Counted from the stretch's first letter, positions 31,400 to 40,018 are shown. The stretch: DNA of 64,000 nt from Rhizomicrobium sp. (GCA_025451875.1 JANWJQ010000020.1:1-64000); one strand, 5' to 3'. Program-made: numbers and translations. Notes: generated by a model from the letters alone, not told the origin.

Positions 31400-33154
31400 A
31401 TGGCGCAGGCTGCCGTCGCACAAGGTTTGGACATGCTCGCGGGTGTAGGCGCCCATCAGACCGCGCTGGCAAAGCTCGAACGTCTCGAAGAAGAGCTCGA
31501 TGCCGCGCTCGGCCGGCGCAAATCGAACGGCCTGGTGCGCCGCGCGATCAAGGTCTGGCGCCGCGGCGACATCGCCCGCGCCGGTCAACTCGCGCTCGCC
31601 GCCGTCGAAGCCGATGAAACCAATGCGCAGGCCTATCATGTTCTGGCGCTGGCGCTGGAAAAAATGGGTCATCTGCACAAGGCGCTGGTGACGTTCGAAA
31701 AGGCCTTCTCGCTTGATCCGGCGGATCCCGACCTGCTGCTTAATCTGGGGCTCACCGCCTGGAACATGAAGCTGCGCGAACAGGCGGTGAAGATGTTCCG
31801 CATGTTCATCACCGCCAACCCAAACTCGCCGCTCGGTTATAACAATCTGGGCATGGTGCAGTGCGAGCTGGGCGATCCGGCGACCGCGATCGAAACCTTG
31901 CGCAACGCGATCTATCAGATGCCGACCGAGCCGATGCTGTGGAATTCGCTGGCCACGGTGTTGGCCGAATCCAGCCGCGCCGATGAGAGCATCCAGTTCT
32001 ATCAAGAGGCCGTGCGTCTGGATCCCGATTTCTCGCGTCCCTATCACAATCTGGGCTACGCCTATTCGCATCTTGGCATGCTGGAAGAAGCGCTCGCGGC
32101 CTATGACGGTGCGCTGGAACGCGCAACCGATCCGGGCGAACGCATCGAGGGACTTCATTCACGCAGCATCTGCCTCATCGGCATGGGACAGCTTGAAGAA
32201 GGCTGGCGCGAATATGAAATCCGCCGTGACACGCATTTCCGCGCTTATGTGAACCAGATGGTGAAAGCGCCTTATTGGAAGGGCGAAAATCTCGACGGCA
32301 AAAGGATTCTGGTGATCGGCGAGCAGGGCCTCGGCGACGAATTCATGTTCGCCAACATCATTCCCGATCTCATTCGCGCCGTCGGCGATACTGGCAAGGT
32401 GCAGATCGCGGTGGATCCGCGTCTTGTGCCGCTGTTTCAGCGTTCGTTTCCCGCCGCCGAAGTCGGCACCTATGACGACCGCATGCTCATCGACCGCGAC
32501 CGCAACAAGGAACTGCGCTTCATTCCGTGGGCGATCGCCAATGGCGAGCCCGACTATCAGGTGCTGATGGGATCGGCGCTGCAATATTATCGCAACCGCC
32601 TTGAGGATTTTCCGAAGCAGGCGTTCCTCGTTGCGGATCCTGCGCGCACGGAAGCCTATCGCAAGCAGCTCGAAGTGTTGGGCAAAGGGCCGCTCGTCGG
32701 TATTTGCTGGCGCTCGATGATGATGGATGGCAAGCGCGGCAAGTACTACAGCGCACTCGACGAATGGGGTCCGATCCTGAAAACGCCAGGCGTCACCTTT
32801 ATCAACGTGCAATATGGCAATGTCGCCGCCGAGCTGGAGCGCGCACAGGCGATGCATGGCGTGACGATCCACTCCATCGACGGTCTGGACCTGAAGAACG
32901 ACATCGAAGGCGCGGCGGCCTTGTCTGCGGCGCTTGATCTCGTCATCTCCGCGCCGACGGCTGCTGCCGCGACGGCGGGATCGGTCGGAACGGAAACATG
33001 GTTCCTGACGGCGGGCCGCACCTGGCCGCAGCTCGGCACCGAGGAATTTCCGTGGTACCGGTCGACCAAGGTTCTCAGCCCAAAGAAATTCGGCGACTGG
33101 GCCTTCTTGATGCCTGAGGTCTCTGGCTTGCTTGCCGGCATCGCCGAGGCGTAG
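31400..33154 (+). CDS. TPR-domain glycosyltransferase, FlbA/FlmG-like
   Basis: 584 residues from MAQAAVAQGLDM (31400). A charged helical start (QTALAKLERLEEELDAALGRR) precedes about six TPR units (AYHVLALALEKMGHLHKALV, LLNLGLTAWNMKLREQAVKM, YNNLGMVQCELGDPATAIET, PYHNLGYAYSHLGMLEEALA). The C-terminal half is GT-B-like: KRILVIGEQGLGDEFMFANI, VAVDPRLVPLFQRSFP-type segment, KGPLVGICWRSMMMDGKRG and LDLVISAPTAAAATAGSVG. It is a longer paralogue of the protein at 13491-15011. Position beside flbT and flaF corresponds to Caulobacter flbA. A flagellin-binding glycosyltransferase is the likely role. A terminator follows at 33178-33209. Confidence 0.8.
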   Translation: MAQAAVAQGLDMLAGVGAHQTALAKLERLEEELDAALGRRKSNGLVRRAIKVWRRGDIARAGQLALAAVEADETNAQAYHVLALALEKMGHLHKALVTFEKAFSLDPADPDLLLNLGLTAWNMKLREQAVKMFRMFITANPNSPLGYNNLGMVQCELGDPATAIETLRNAIYQMPTEPMLWNSLATVLAESSRADESIQFYQEAVRLDPDFSRPYHNLGYAYSHLGMLEEALAAYDGALERATDPGERIEGLHSRSICLIGMGQLEEGWREYEIRRDTHFRAYVNQMVKAPYWKGENLDGKRILVIGEQGLGDEFMFANIIPDLIRAVGDTGKVQIAVDPRLVPLFQRSFPAAEVGTYDDRMLIDRDRNKELRFIPWAIANGEPDYQVLMGSALQYYRNRLEDFPKQAFLVADPARTEAYRKQLEVLGKGPLVGICWRSMMMDGKRGKYYSALDEWGPILKTPGVTFINVQYGNVAAELERAQAMHGVTIHSIDGLDLKNDIEGAAALSAALDLVISAPTAAAATAGSVGTETWFLTAGRTWPQLGTEEFPWYRSTKVLSPKKFGDWAFLMPEVSGLLAGIAEA

Positions 33155-33177
33155 CCGCTTTCACGAAAACGGAATCA

Positions 33178-33209
33178 AAAAGCGCGCTGCCGCGCGGCAG
33201 CGCGCTTTT
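33178..33209. terminator. Bidirectional terminator between convergent genes
   Basis: A 14-bp stem, AAAAGCGCGCTGCC (33178-33191) with its complement (33196-33209), a GCGC loop, an A-run before and T-run after. It serves the TPR-GT gene (stop 33154) and the convergent hydrolase gene (stop 33226). Confidence 0.88.
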
Positions 33210-33225
33210 GTTCGTCGGCGCACCG

Positions 33226-34173
33226 CTATTTTTCGGCGTTGGTCAGAAACGCCTTCACATCCGCTGCCGACTGATCGGGCACTTCCTCCATCGGGATATG
33301 TCCCGTCGCCGGATAGACGATCAGCTTCGAGCCCGGGATGTCCTTGTGGAAGGCGTACGCGGATTCCACCGGGATCAGATGATCCTGCGCGCCCCACAGG
33401 ATCAGCGTGGGCGCTTTGATGTCGCCGATATGCTCTTTCACATCGTTGGTGAAAGGAAGCTGGAAGCGTTCGCCATTCGCCGCGCGCGAGCCTTCCATGC
33501 GCGCGAACTCCCAATATTGGTCGATCATCTTGTCGGTGATGATTTCCTTATGGACGATCGCATCGTTCAAGCCTTCCTTCACAAGGCTGCGCGGCGTGAT
33601 GTAGAGCAATATCTTGTTCAGCACCGGCATGCGCGCGATCTTGAAGACGAGCGGCACATGGTCGCCCATTTTGCCCGGCTCGCCGCCGGCATCGACCAGG
33701 ATCAGCGCCGCCACCTTGTCCGGATGTTCTTCCGCATAGCGCGCGACAACGCCGCCGCCCATGGAATTGCCGCCCAGCGCGAATTTGGAAATGCCGAGCT
33801 TGGTGACGACTTCATCGACGAACTTCACCATGCCTTCCTGCGAATAATCATGGTTCGGCACCGCGCCGGTGAGCCCATGGCCCTGCAGATCCATCGTCAC
33901 GATGCGATAGTTCTGGGACAGGCGCGTGACCCATGGCTCCCAGGTGAAGAGCGAGGCGTTGGAGCCATGGATGAGAACCAGCACGGGGCCGGACTTGTTG
34001 CCCTGATCGCGCACATGCGCGCGCGCGCCGTCCGGCAGCATGATGAATTCGGAAGGCGGCATGGCGTATTTGGCCTCGAGCGTGGCGCGGGGAATATCCG
34101 GATCGCTGAAATACCAGAACGCGCCGGCCAGCAGCGCGAGAACGACAACCACGCCTGTCAGAAATCCACGCAT
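33226..34173 (-). CDS. Membrane-anchored alpha/beta hydrolase
   Basis: 315 residues with an N-terminal signal anchor (FLTGVVVVLALLAGAFWYF) and a periplasmic alpha/beta hydrolase. Oxyanion segment LVLIHGSNASLFTW, nucleophile elbow GGNSMGGGVVARY (GNSMGG), acid in LILWGAQDHLIPV and histidine in YPATGHIPMEE. The catalytic triad looks complete. The fold covers esterases, haloalkane dehalogenases and epoxide hydrolases; substrate not determinable. It stands alone between the TPR-GT gene and hemD. Confidence 0.85.
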   Translation of the reverse strand: MRGFLTGVVVVLALLAGAFWYFSDPDIPRATLEAKYAMPPSEFIMLPDGARAHVRDQGNKSGPVLVLIHGSNASLFTWEPWVTRLSQNYRIVTMDLQGHGLTGAVPNHDYSQEGMVKFVDEVVTKLGISKFALGGNSMGGGVVARYAEEHPDKVAALILVDAGGEPGKMGDHVPLVFKIARMPVLNKILLYITPRSLVKEGLNDAIVHKEIITDKMIDQYWEFARMEGSRAANGERFQLPFTNDVKEHIGDIKAPTLILWGAQDHLIPVESAYAFHKDIPGSKLIVYPATGHIPMEEVPDQSAADVKAFLTNAEK

Positions 34174-34212
34174 CGCACACCCCCGAATTTGCGGGCGCGA
34201 CTGTATCAGGCT

Positions 34213-34911
34213 TCAGAGAAGCTCCAAGAGCGCCTGCTGGTTCGGCGCTTTGGCGATGCGAATTTCACGAAAATGCAATGGCGAAAGCGCGTTGGCCGCC
34301 GCTTCGCTGATGCACACGGCAATCAGCTTTTCGCAAGCCGCCGCAAGGCCTTCGCGCGTCGCGCAGTCGGCGAACGTCCGGGCGCTGCGTGAAGAGAAGT
34401 GCATGACGGCGTCCAATTCGCCACTTTTCAAAGCTTCTGCCGCCGCGTTGGGAAGGCGCTGGACGGCCTGCGCTTCATAAAGAACCTCGCGGCGCACGAT
34501 GAAGCCATTCTTTTCTAATTCGGAAACGAGCAGCTTCGGCGCTTCCGCCCCCGCGGCATGAAGCAGCGCGCCGCCTTCCGGTTTCACCCATTCCGCCGTC
34601 GCGCGCGCCAAAGCCGCGCCGTCGCCATTTGCGTTCTTTATATGTGTGAAGCCTGCCGCGCGTGCTTCGGCTTCGGTTTGCGGGCCGACGGCAAAGAGCG
34701 GCACATCGCGGCGTGGTGTGCGCCGCGCGATCGCGCGCACGCCGTTCGCACTGGTGGCGAGAACCACCTGCACGCCGTCGAGTGAAATATCCGGGCCGTC
34801 ATAAAACCGAATGTGAAGAAGCGGCGCAGAGACGACTCTGTGTCCCAGCGCTTCCAGCATCTGTGAAATCTCGCGCGAATCTTCTTGTGGCCGCGTGACC
34901 AGGATTCGCAT
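34213..34911 (-). CDS. hemD: Uroporphyrinogen-III synthase
   Basis: 232 residues from [16 protein letters not shown] (34911), in ATGA overlap with hemC. It cyclises hydroxymethylbilane with inversion of ring D on the route to haem, sirohaem and cobalamin. The family is diverse, but ILVTRPQ, VVLATSANGVRAIARR, LFAVGPQTEAEARAAGF and the HFSSRSARTF segment fit, and the hemC-hemD pairing is standard. Length is slightly short of typical but complete. Confidence 0.88.
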   Translation of the reverse strand: MRILVTRPQEDSREISQMLEALGHRVVSAPLLHIRFYDGPDISLDGVQVVLATSANGVRAIARRTPRRDVPLFAVGPQTEAEARAAGFTHIKNANGDGAALARATAEWVKPEGGALLHAAGAEAPKLLVSELEKNGFIVRREVLYEAQAVQRLPNAAAEALKSGELDAVMHFSSRSARTFADCATREGLAAACEKLIAVCISEAAANALSPLHFREIRIAKAPNQQALLELL

Positions 34912-35846
34912 CAGAGGGCGAGCCATTGCGCAACGCGTGGCTTCAACGCTTCGCCCAGTTCGCGGCCGAGCCGCTCGGCGTGGTTGCGTGGGTCATGGCC
35001 GAGATTCTGCTCCAGCGACGTTTGCACAAAATCGCTGCCATCCGGCGCCAGCACTTCGCCGCGAAAGCGCAGCACATTATTTTCGAAGGTTGCCAGTCCG
35101 CCGATGGAGGTACGGCACGAACCATCCAGCGCAAACTGGAACGCACGCTCGCAGTTCAGAACCACTTCTGCTGTCAGATCGTTGAGTTGCGATGTGATTT
35201 CCCGTGCGTGGGTATCGGTCTCGCGGATTTCGATTCCCACCGCGCCCTGCGCCAGCGCGGGCAGCCAGTCCTTCGTGTCGAGATAAGAGGTGATGCGGCT
35301 CTCAAGCCCCAGCCGCTTCAAACCCGCCACAGCCAGCAACATGCCGTCATAGTCGCCAGCATCGAGTTTTGCGAGCCTTGTATCGACATTGCCGCGCAGA
35401 AGCTTGATCTGAAGGTCGGGCCGCGCGCGCGCCACTTGCGCATGGCGGCGCACCGAAGATGTGCCGAACACCGCACCCTTCGGCAATTCGGCGAGCGATT
35501 TATGTTTATTGGAGATAAAGGCATCGCGCGGATCTTCGCGCGGCAGGAGAGCGCTCATCGCCAGCCCCGCCGGGATCGCCACCGGCACATCCTTCATCGA
35601 ATGCACGGCCAGATCGATGCGCTCGTCCAGCAGCGCTTCTTCCAGCTCCTTGGTGAAAAGCCCCTTGCCGCCGGAATCCGCCAGACTCTTGTCCTGGATG
35701 CGGTCGCCGCTGGTCTTCAGCACCAAGATCTCGATGCGGGAAAAACCCTTGGCGGCGAGCCCCGAACGCACCATCTCGGCCTGCGCCAATGCGAGCTTGG
35801 AGCCACGGGTGCCGAGGCGAAGGGTTCGGGAATTGCTTTGCGGCAT
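34911..35846 (-). CDS. hemC: Hydroxymethylbilane synthase (porphobilinogen deaminase)
   Basis: 311 residues from [22 protein letters not shown]; the open frame continues upstream but [15 protein letters not shown] is the family start. It polymerises four porphobilinogens on a dipyrromethane cofactor bound to a cysteine, here in [14 protein letters not shown]. Other motifs: [50 protein letters not shown] and [12 protein letters not shown]. Its ATG lies within 53 bp of the divergent tsaD start, or overlaps it if tsaD uses the ATG at 35845. Confidence 0.97.
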   Translation of the reverse strand: MPQSNSRTLRLGTRGSKLALAQAEMVRSGLAAKGFSRIEILVLKTSGDRIQDKSLADSGGKGLFTKELEEALLDERIDLAVHSMKDVPVAIPAGLAMSALLPREDPRDAFISNKHKSLAELPKGAVFGTSSVRRHAQVARARPDLQIKLLRGNVDTRLAKLDAGDYDGMLLAVAGLKRLGLESRITSYLDTKDWLPALAQGAVGIEIRETDTHAREITSQLNDLTAEVVLNCERAFQFALDGSCRTSIGGLATFENNVLRFRGEVLAPDGSDFVQTSLEQNLGHDPRNHAERLGRELGEALKPRVAQWLAL

Positions 35847-35898
35847 GGCGGGTTTATCGGCTAGGGACAGGCGCGAAACTAGCAGGAAGATTGCGCCT

Positions 35899-36993
35899 TT
35901 GCGCGATTTCACCGTCCTCGGCCTTGAAACCAGCTGCGACGAAACCGCCGCCTCGGTGGTGCGCGGCCGTGCGCCCGGGCCGGGTGAAATCCTTTCCAAT
36001 GTCGTGCTCAGCCAGCTCGAAGAGCACGCGCCTTATGGCGGCGTGGTGCCGGAAATCGCCGCGCGCGCCCATGTCGAGGTGCTGGACCGGTTGATCGAGG
36101 AAGCGCTCGCGCAAGCAAAGCTCGAACTTTCCGATCTCGATGCGATTGCCGCGACCGCCGGTCCCGGTCTCATCGGCGGCGTGATGGTCGGTCTCACCAC
36201 CGCGAAGGCGCTGGCGCTTGCATCCGGCAAACCGCTTGTCGCCATCAATCATCTGGAAGCACATGCGCTCACCGCGAGGCTGACGCATGGCGCAACGTTT
36301 CCGTTTCTGCTGCTGCTGATTTCCGGCGGGCATTGTCAGCTTCTTGCCGTCGAAGGCGTGGGCAAGTTCAAGCTTTATGGCTCAACGATCGACGATGCCG
36401 TCGGCGAAGCTTTCGACAAGACGGCGAAGCTGTTGGGTCTGGCTTATCCGGGCGGCCCCAATGTCGAGAAGCTTGCGAAAAACGGCGATGGCAAAAGGTT
36501 TTCCCTTCCGCGGCCCTTGCGGGGGCGCGGCATCGCGGACTTCTCGTTCTCCGGTTTGAAAACGGCTGTGCGGCAGATCGCCAAGGGTGAAAGTTTCAAG
36601 GAGAGCGACCGCGCCGATCTCGCAGCATCGTTCCAGCGCGCGGTGCTGGATATATTGATGGATCGCTCGCGCATCGCGATGGAGATGTTCCGCAAGGATT
36701 TTCCGGACGAAGCGGCGCCGGATTTTGTCGTGGCGGGTGGCGTGGCCGCGAACCGCGCCATCGGCGATGCGATTCAGAAGCTTTGCGAGGAGAACGGTTT
36801 CAATAAAAAAATACCCCCGCCCGGACTTTGCACGGACAATGCCGCGATGGTCGCCTGGGCAGGGGTTGAACGAAGCCAGCTGGGTCTGTTCGACGGCTTG
36901 GGGGTCGCGCCGAGGGCCCGCTGGCCGCTTTCCGGGTCTTCGCAAGGCGGGGAGCCAGACCGCGAAGACACCGGGAAAGGGTTGGCCTGTTAG
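35899..36993 (+). CDS. tsaD: tRNA N6-adenosine threonylcarbamoyltransferase
   Basis: TsaD transfers the threonylcarbamoyl group to A37 of ANN-decoding tRNAs, with TsaB and TsaE. Motifs: [36 protein letters not shown] (metal histidines region), [36 protein letters not shown] and [11 protein letters not shown], and [11 protein letters not shown] towards the end. I start it at a TTG (35899) with AGGAAG 9 nt upstream, which begins [14 protein letters not shown] and gives 364 residues. An ATG at 35845 is in frame and would share a CATG with the hemC start. The C-terminus extends a little ([18 protein letters not shown]) past the usual end. Confidence 0.94.
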   Translation: MRDFTVLGLETSCDETAASVVRGRAPGPGEILSNVVLSQLEEHAPYGGVVPEIAARAHVEVLDRLIEEALAQAKLELSDLDAIAATAGPGLIGGVMVGLTTAKALALASGKPLVAINHLEAHALTARLTHGATFPFLLLLISGGHCQLLAVEGVGKFKLYGSTIDDAVGEAFDKTAKLLGLAYPGGPNVEKLAKNGDGKRFSLPRPLRGRGIADFSFSGLKTAVRQIAKGESFKESDRADLAASFQRAVLDILMDRSRIAMEMFRKDFPDEAAPDFVVAGGVAANRAIGDAIQKLCEENGFNKKIPPPGLCTDNAAMVAWAGVERSQLGLFDGLGVAPRARWPLSGSSQGGEPDREDTGKGLAC

Positions 36994-37115
36994 CCGGCGA
37001 ACAGTGCCAGCGACAGGAAGCCGGAAAGAACCACGGTCGCCGTCATCAGGAGGCTGGCGACGGTGCCGTTGAAACGGGAGCTCTGCTCGGGGCTGCGAAG
37101 ATTGAACTTGGTCAT
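36990..37115 (-). CDS. Small single-pass membrane protein, 41 residues
   Basis: A short minus-strand gene with a strong Shine-Dalgarno GGAGAGG 5 nt before the ATG at 37115. The protein begins [15 protein letters not shown], continues [20 protein letters not shown] and ends LALFAG, i.e. a polar basic N-terminus and one hydrophobic segment of about 22 residues. Its stop overlaps the tsaD stop by 4 bp in convergent orientation. A -10 like CTATAT lies at 37196-37201 (minus strand). I recognise no family; it could be a regulatory or respiratory-complex-associated micropeptide. Protein-like composition and a good ribosome-binding site support it. Confidence 0.6.
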   Translation of the reverse strand: MTKFNLRSPEQSSRFNGTVASLLMTATVVLSGFLSLALFAG

Positions 37116-37640
37116 GACTGCCTCTCCAAAACTGGGCCGGATCAGGGAAAATCCGGCCGGGAATTTGTTTCCGGCTTCATTGCCGGACGGGAGTGATATA
37201 GGAGCGTTCCATGACAGTGCAATAAATAATTCTGGAAATATTCAGTGTTCATCGGGTATAAATTATTTCACAATCACAATTAAACCATTGAAGTAACAAC
37301 ATAATATTAGACGGAGCGCGGAGACATGTTTATGCTGCATAGCAGCAATTCTTTTCCACAGGGCTAGAAATGAAGGGACCTACATACGAGTGTGACCCGC
37401 TAAAGGCGCGGTCAGGTCAGATATTTTGTTGCGCTGCACAATGGCCCATCTCAGAGGGCCGTCGTTGTTGATATATCGCCAGCCCATGGTGAAAGGACAA
37501 ATCGTAATGCTGAGTCGAATTGACACCCCTACCAATAGGGCCTCAAACTTGTTATGCATTTGTTCTACGTTCGTTCCAAAGTACGGAACGGGAACGCGAA
37601 CAGACACTTATGACGCGGACTTAAAGCAATGAGGGGAAAA
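37116..37640. other. A/T-richer intergenic stretch with small inverted repeats
   Basis: 525 bp with no gene I can support. 37130-37200 has CCGG-rich repeats (TCCGGCCGGGAA, TTCCGGC, TTGCCGGACGGG) upstream of the small membrane protein. From about 37215 the sequence becomes A/T-rich. Small dyads: GCTGC-ATA-GCAGC near 37335, CCCTA-CCAA-TAGGG (37527-37540) just after TTGACA (37520-37525), and CGTTCC-N7-GGAACG near 37570-37590. The two reading frames of about 70 codons here match nothing I know. It looks like the left flank of an acquired segment. Confidence 0.4.
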
Positions 37641-37919
37641 ATGGAGCAAATTCAGCCGGGCGACGAAATCGGTATTCGTTGCGAAGTCACCAAGGGGCCA
37701 TTCTCCGGCGAGCATCTAATCAGTTTTGAAACTGTGGACGGCCCTGTTTCAGGCTTTGTGCGTGAAAGCGAATTGAAGAACGAAAACAAGGAATGGTTTG
37801 TGCGCGCTGAAGTTTTGCGTCTGCTGGAAGACAATATCGTGGAAGTCATGGTTGAGGGCTCGTTCTTTACAACCAATGGAATAGCCACTATTCCGCGAGA
37901 GATGGCTCTAGCGGCATAG
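37641..37919 (+). CDS. Hypothetical protein in accessory segment
   Basis: 92 residues from the ATG at 37641, which has GAGGGG 4 nt upstream; an ATG at 37629 is also in frame. MEQIQPGDEIGIRCEVTKGP begins a probably beta-rich protein with a Glu/Asp-rich surface (ISFETVDGPVSGFVRESEL, VRAEVLRLLEDNIVEVMVEG). The pattern could be an OB- or SH3-like barrel, but I recognise no family. It precedes the dCTP deaminase remnant by 7 bp and shares its composition, so both were probably acquired together. Confidence 0.55.
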   Translation: MEQIQPGDEIGIRCEVTKGPFSGEHLISFETVDGPVSGFVRESELKNENKEWFVRAEVLRLLEDNIVEVMVEGSFFTTNGIATIPREMALAA

Positions 37920-37926
37920 GTTCCAG

Positions 37927-38328
37927 ATGGTCCTTTCTCAGCCCCAGATTCGCGAAGAGGTTGAGAAAGGGGCGATAAGATTCGATCCCCCCTTAGAAAC
38001 AAAACAGTGGGGCGAAGCGTCTGTTGACCTTCGCCTCGGGTACAAGTTCACAAAATTTCGGCCAAATAAAAGTGTCGTCTTTTCTATGGCCGACGGAATT
38101 GCCGCTCTGTCTGAAACAGGCCTCTACGATGAGGTGATCCTTGAAAAAAAGGATCGGATGGGAAAGCGGCCGCAATATATCTTGGATCCAGGTGAATTCG
38201 TTCTCGCACTTACCTACGAGCACGTCTGGATTCCGAGACACCTAATAGGAATGGTCGAAGGCCGGAGCACATACGCGAGGGCCGGGCTTTCCAAGCGATT
38301 CCCTTCCTCCATGCTGCGCCGATTGTAA
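37927..38328 (+). pseudogene. dCTP deaminase-like gene, 3' end lost at an IS junction
   Basis: The first about 121 residues follow the Dcd family: MVLSQPQIREEVEKGAIRF, WGEASVDLRLGYKFTKF (the ASVDLRLG signature), ILDPGEFVLALTYEHVWIP and MVEGRSTYARAGLS, the active-site segment (EGRSxxAR-GL). Dcd normally continues about 50-70 residues with the catalytic Glu region and C-terminal lid. Here homology stops at GLS (about 38292), where an IS1595-type element begins, and the frame ends in IS-derived residues (KRFPSSMLRRL). No 3' part is found beyond the IS at 39184, so more than a simple insertion happened. Confidence 0.75.
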
Positions 38329-39149
38329 CGCCACGTCATCTCGGAAACGTAGCGGCCAAGGTGCTTGGGACTAACCCAATGGTGGATACCGAAAATTTGG
38401 CGCTTCAAAAGTGACCAAGCGCCCTCAATTCCGTTCGTATGGATATATCCGTCCCGCACATACTCGCCTTTGCTGTGGTTGACCGCGAAGTGCGTGTATC
38501 CGTCCGGAAGGCCTTTGTAGGCGTTGTTTTCGTCCGTCAAAAGCGTCGCTCCCTTGGCAACGTAATAATCGATCATGAAGGGGATGCGCCCAGCGACACC
38601 GTATTTGAGATGGAATGCGCGCAGATCTCCCCCGCGCTGCAACATGCCGAGAACGACTTCCTTGCCTGCGCCACCCTGCGCCTTGCCGGTGCGCTTAGAA
38701 CGGTGCTTGTTTCTTTCCTTACCCCCGATAAAGGTCTCATCCGCCTCCACGAAGCCGTCTAAAGGGGCATTGAAGGATTTCGTCTTGGACGCCTCCCTGA
38801 GCCGGTGCATGACAAACCACGCGCTCTTCTGGGTGATCCCTAGGTCCTTCGCGAGTTGGGTGCTGGCGATCCCCTTCTTGTGTGAGGTGATCAACCAGAT
38901 CGCCATAAGCCATTTCCGGAGGGGGATTTTGGTCCCCTCGAAAATGGTACCCACCTTGATCGAAAACCGCTGGCGGCAATCCCCGCATTTATGGGTCCGC
39001 TTATCGGAGAAATGATAGACCTTGAGGGAGCCACAGTAGGGGCAGAAAGCACCGTCTTTCCAACGAATTGCGGTAAAATGCTCAATCGCCGCCTGTTCGT
39101 CCGGTATTGCCGTAACCAGTTGAATTAGGCTGTTAAATTCGGTTTTCAT
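38214..39149 (-). CDS. IS1595-family transposase with chimeric C-terminus
   Basis: 311 residues. N-terminal zinc ribbon CPYCGSLKVYHF ... THKCGDCRQRF, then a helix-turn-helix region (AKDLGITQKSAWFVMHRLRE) and the DDE-type core of the ISXO2/IS1595 group: GFVEADETFIGGKERN (first D), LLTDENNAYKGLP (second), HTNGIEGAWSLLKRQIFGI (N/E region), then WRYNRRSMEEGNRLES. From about residue 289 the reading frame leaves the element and reads antisense through the dcd remnant (ALAYVLRPSTIPIRCL), so the natural C-terminus is replaced. Activity is therefore doubtful. Confidence 0.9.
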   Translation of the reverse strand: MKTEFNSLIQLVTAIPDEQAAIEHFTAIRWKDGAFCPYCGSLKVYHFSDKRTHKCGDCRQRFSIKVGTIFEGTKIPLRKWLMAIWLITSHKKGIASTQLAKDLGITQKSAWFVMHRLREASKTKSFNAPLDGFVEADETFIGGKERNKHRSKRTGKAQGGAGKEVVLGMLQRGGDLRAFHLKYGVAGRIPFMIDYYVAKGATLLTDENNAYKGLPDGYTHFAVNHSKGEYVRDGYIHTNGIEGAWSLLKRQIFGIHHWVSPKHLGRYVSEMTWRYNRRSMEEGNRLESPALAYVLRPSTIPIRCLGIQTCS

Positions 39150-39184
39150 GGCTTCGTCCCATCGCTATAAGCGGATGATAGCCC
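38284..39184. mobile_element. IS1595-type insertion sequence, about 0.9 kb
   Basis: Bounded by short imperfect inverted ends: GGGCTTTC at 38284-38291 and GATAGCCC (complement GGGCTATC) at 39177-39184, 7 of 8 matching. It encloses nearly all of the transposase gene. The flanking 8-mers (CGAGGGCC on the left, TATCTTTG on the right) are not repeats, so no target duplication is visible. This suggests a deletion or recombination after insertion, and the left end could be a junction within the IS rather than the true terminus. Confidence 0.65.
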
Positions 39185-39188
39185 TATC

Positions 39189-39216
39189 TTTGACTTGGGT
39201 CAATCTCGTATATAAG
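39189..39216 (+). promoter_or_regulatory. Possible promoter and dyad upstream of xth
   Basis: TTTGAC (39189-39194), 16 bp, TATAAG (39211-39216), with the dyad TTGAC-TTGG-GTCAA (39190-39203) over the -35. It begins only 5 bp after the right IS end. The ATG at 39224 would then be nearly leaderless. Confidence 0.35.
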
Positions 39217-39223
39217 TCCCGAA

Positions 39224-40018
39224 ATGAAGCTGGCGACCTGGAATATCAACTCGGTCCGGCTGCGGTTTGGGCTGGTTTCCCGCTTCCTGGAGAAGGAGGC
39301 GCCGGACGTTCTGGCCCTGCAGGAAACCAAGGTCGTGAACGCGCTCTTCCCGGCGGAGGGCTTCGCCAAGCTGGGCTATGTCCACCAGGCCATCAACGGC
39401 CAAAAGGGCTATCACGGGGTGGCGGTGCTCTCGAAACTGCCCTTCGCCAAATCCGAGGGCCGGGAGTTCTGCGCCAAGGGCGACAGCCGCCACATGTGCG
39501 TCACGCTCGAAAACGGCGTCGAGCTGCATGACTTCTACGTGCCGGCGGGCGGCGACATTCCCGATCCCAAGCTCAACGACAAGTTCGCCCACAAGCTCGC
39601 CTTCCTGCGCGAGATGGAAGAGATGTTCGCCAAGCGCCGCGACCGCAAATCAGTGCCCGCGATTCTGGTCGGCGATCTCAATGTGGCGCCGTTGGAGCAT
39701 GACGTGTGGAGTCACAAGCAGCTCTTGGGCGTGGTCAGCCATACGCCGATCGAAGTGGAGTTGCTCGGCAATGTGCGCGAAGCCTTCGAATGGAATGACG
39801 TGACGCGCCAGTTCGTGCCGGAAGATCAGAAAATCTATTCGTGGTGGAGCTACCGCGCGGCGGACTGGCAAGCGTCGGATCGCGGGCGGCGTCTGGATCA
39901 CATCTGGACCAGCCCGGCGCTGAAGGGCGCGGTGAAGTCACAGAAGATCCTGAAAGACATGCGCGGCTGGAAGCAGCCGTCCGATCATGTGCCGGTGGTG
40001 GCGGAATTCGACATCTAG
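39224..40018 (+). CDS. xth: Exodeoxyribonuclease III
   Basis: A 264-residue EEP-fold nuclease that cuts abasic sites and removes 3' blocks in base-excision repair. MKLATWNINSVRLRF starts the fold; the metal-binding Glu is in LALQETKV, followed by HGVAVLSKLPF, DFYVPAGGD, the catalytic VGDLNVAP, W-rich YSWWSYR, GRRLDHIW, and the final SDHVPVVAEFDI (D-H pair). All catalytic residues are present. It overlaps the convergent regulator gene by 4 bp. Confidence 0.95.
   Translation: MKLATWNINSVRLRFGLVSRFLEKEAPDVLALQETKVVNALFPAEGFAKLGYVHQAINGQKGYHGVAVLSKLPFAKSEGREFCAKGDSRHMCVTLENGVELHDFYVPAGGDIPDPKLNDKFAHKLAFLREMEEMFAKRRDRKSVPAILVGDLNVAPLEHDVWSHKQLLGVVSHTPIEVELLGNVREAFEWNDVTRQFVPEDQKIYSWWSYRAADWQASDRGRRLDHIWTSPALKGAVKSQKILKDMRGWKQPSDHVPVVAEFDI

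Noticed and set aside
37380..37632. Two overlapping frames of about 70 codons on opposite strands
   Set aside because: No ribosome site that fits, no family, and both cover the same A/T-rich spacer.
38276..39192. 8-bp target duplication around the IS
   Set aside because: CGAGGGCC and TATCTTTG on the two sides do not match, so no duplication can be claimed.
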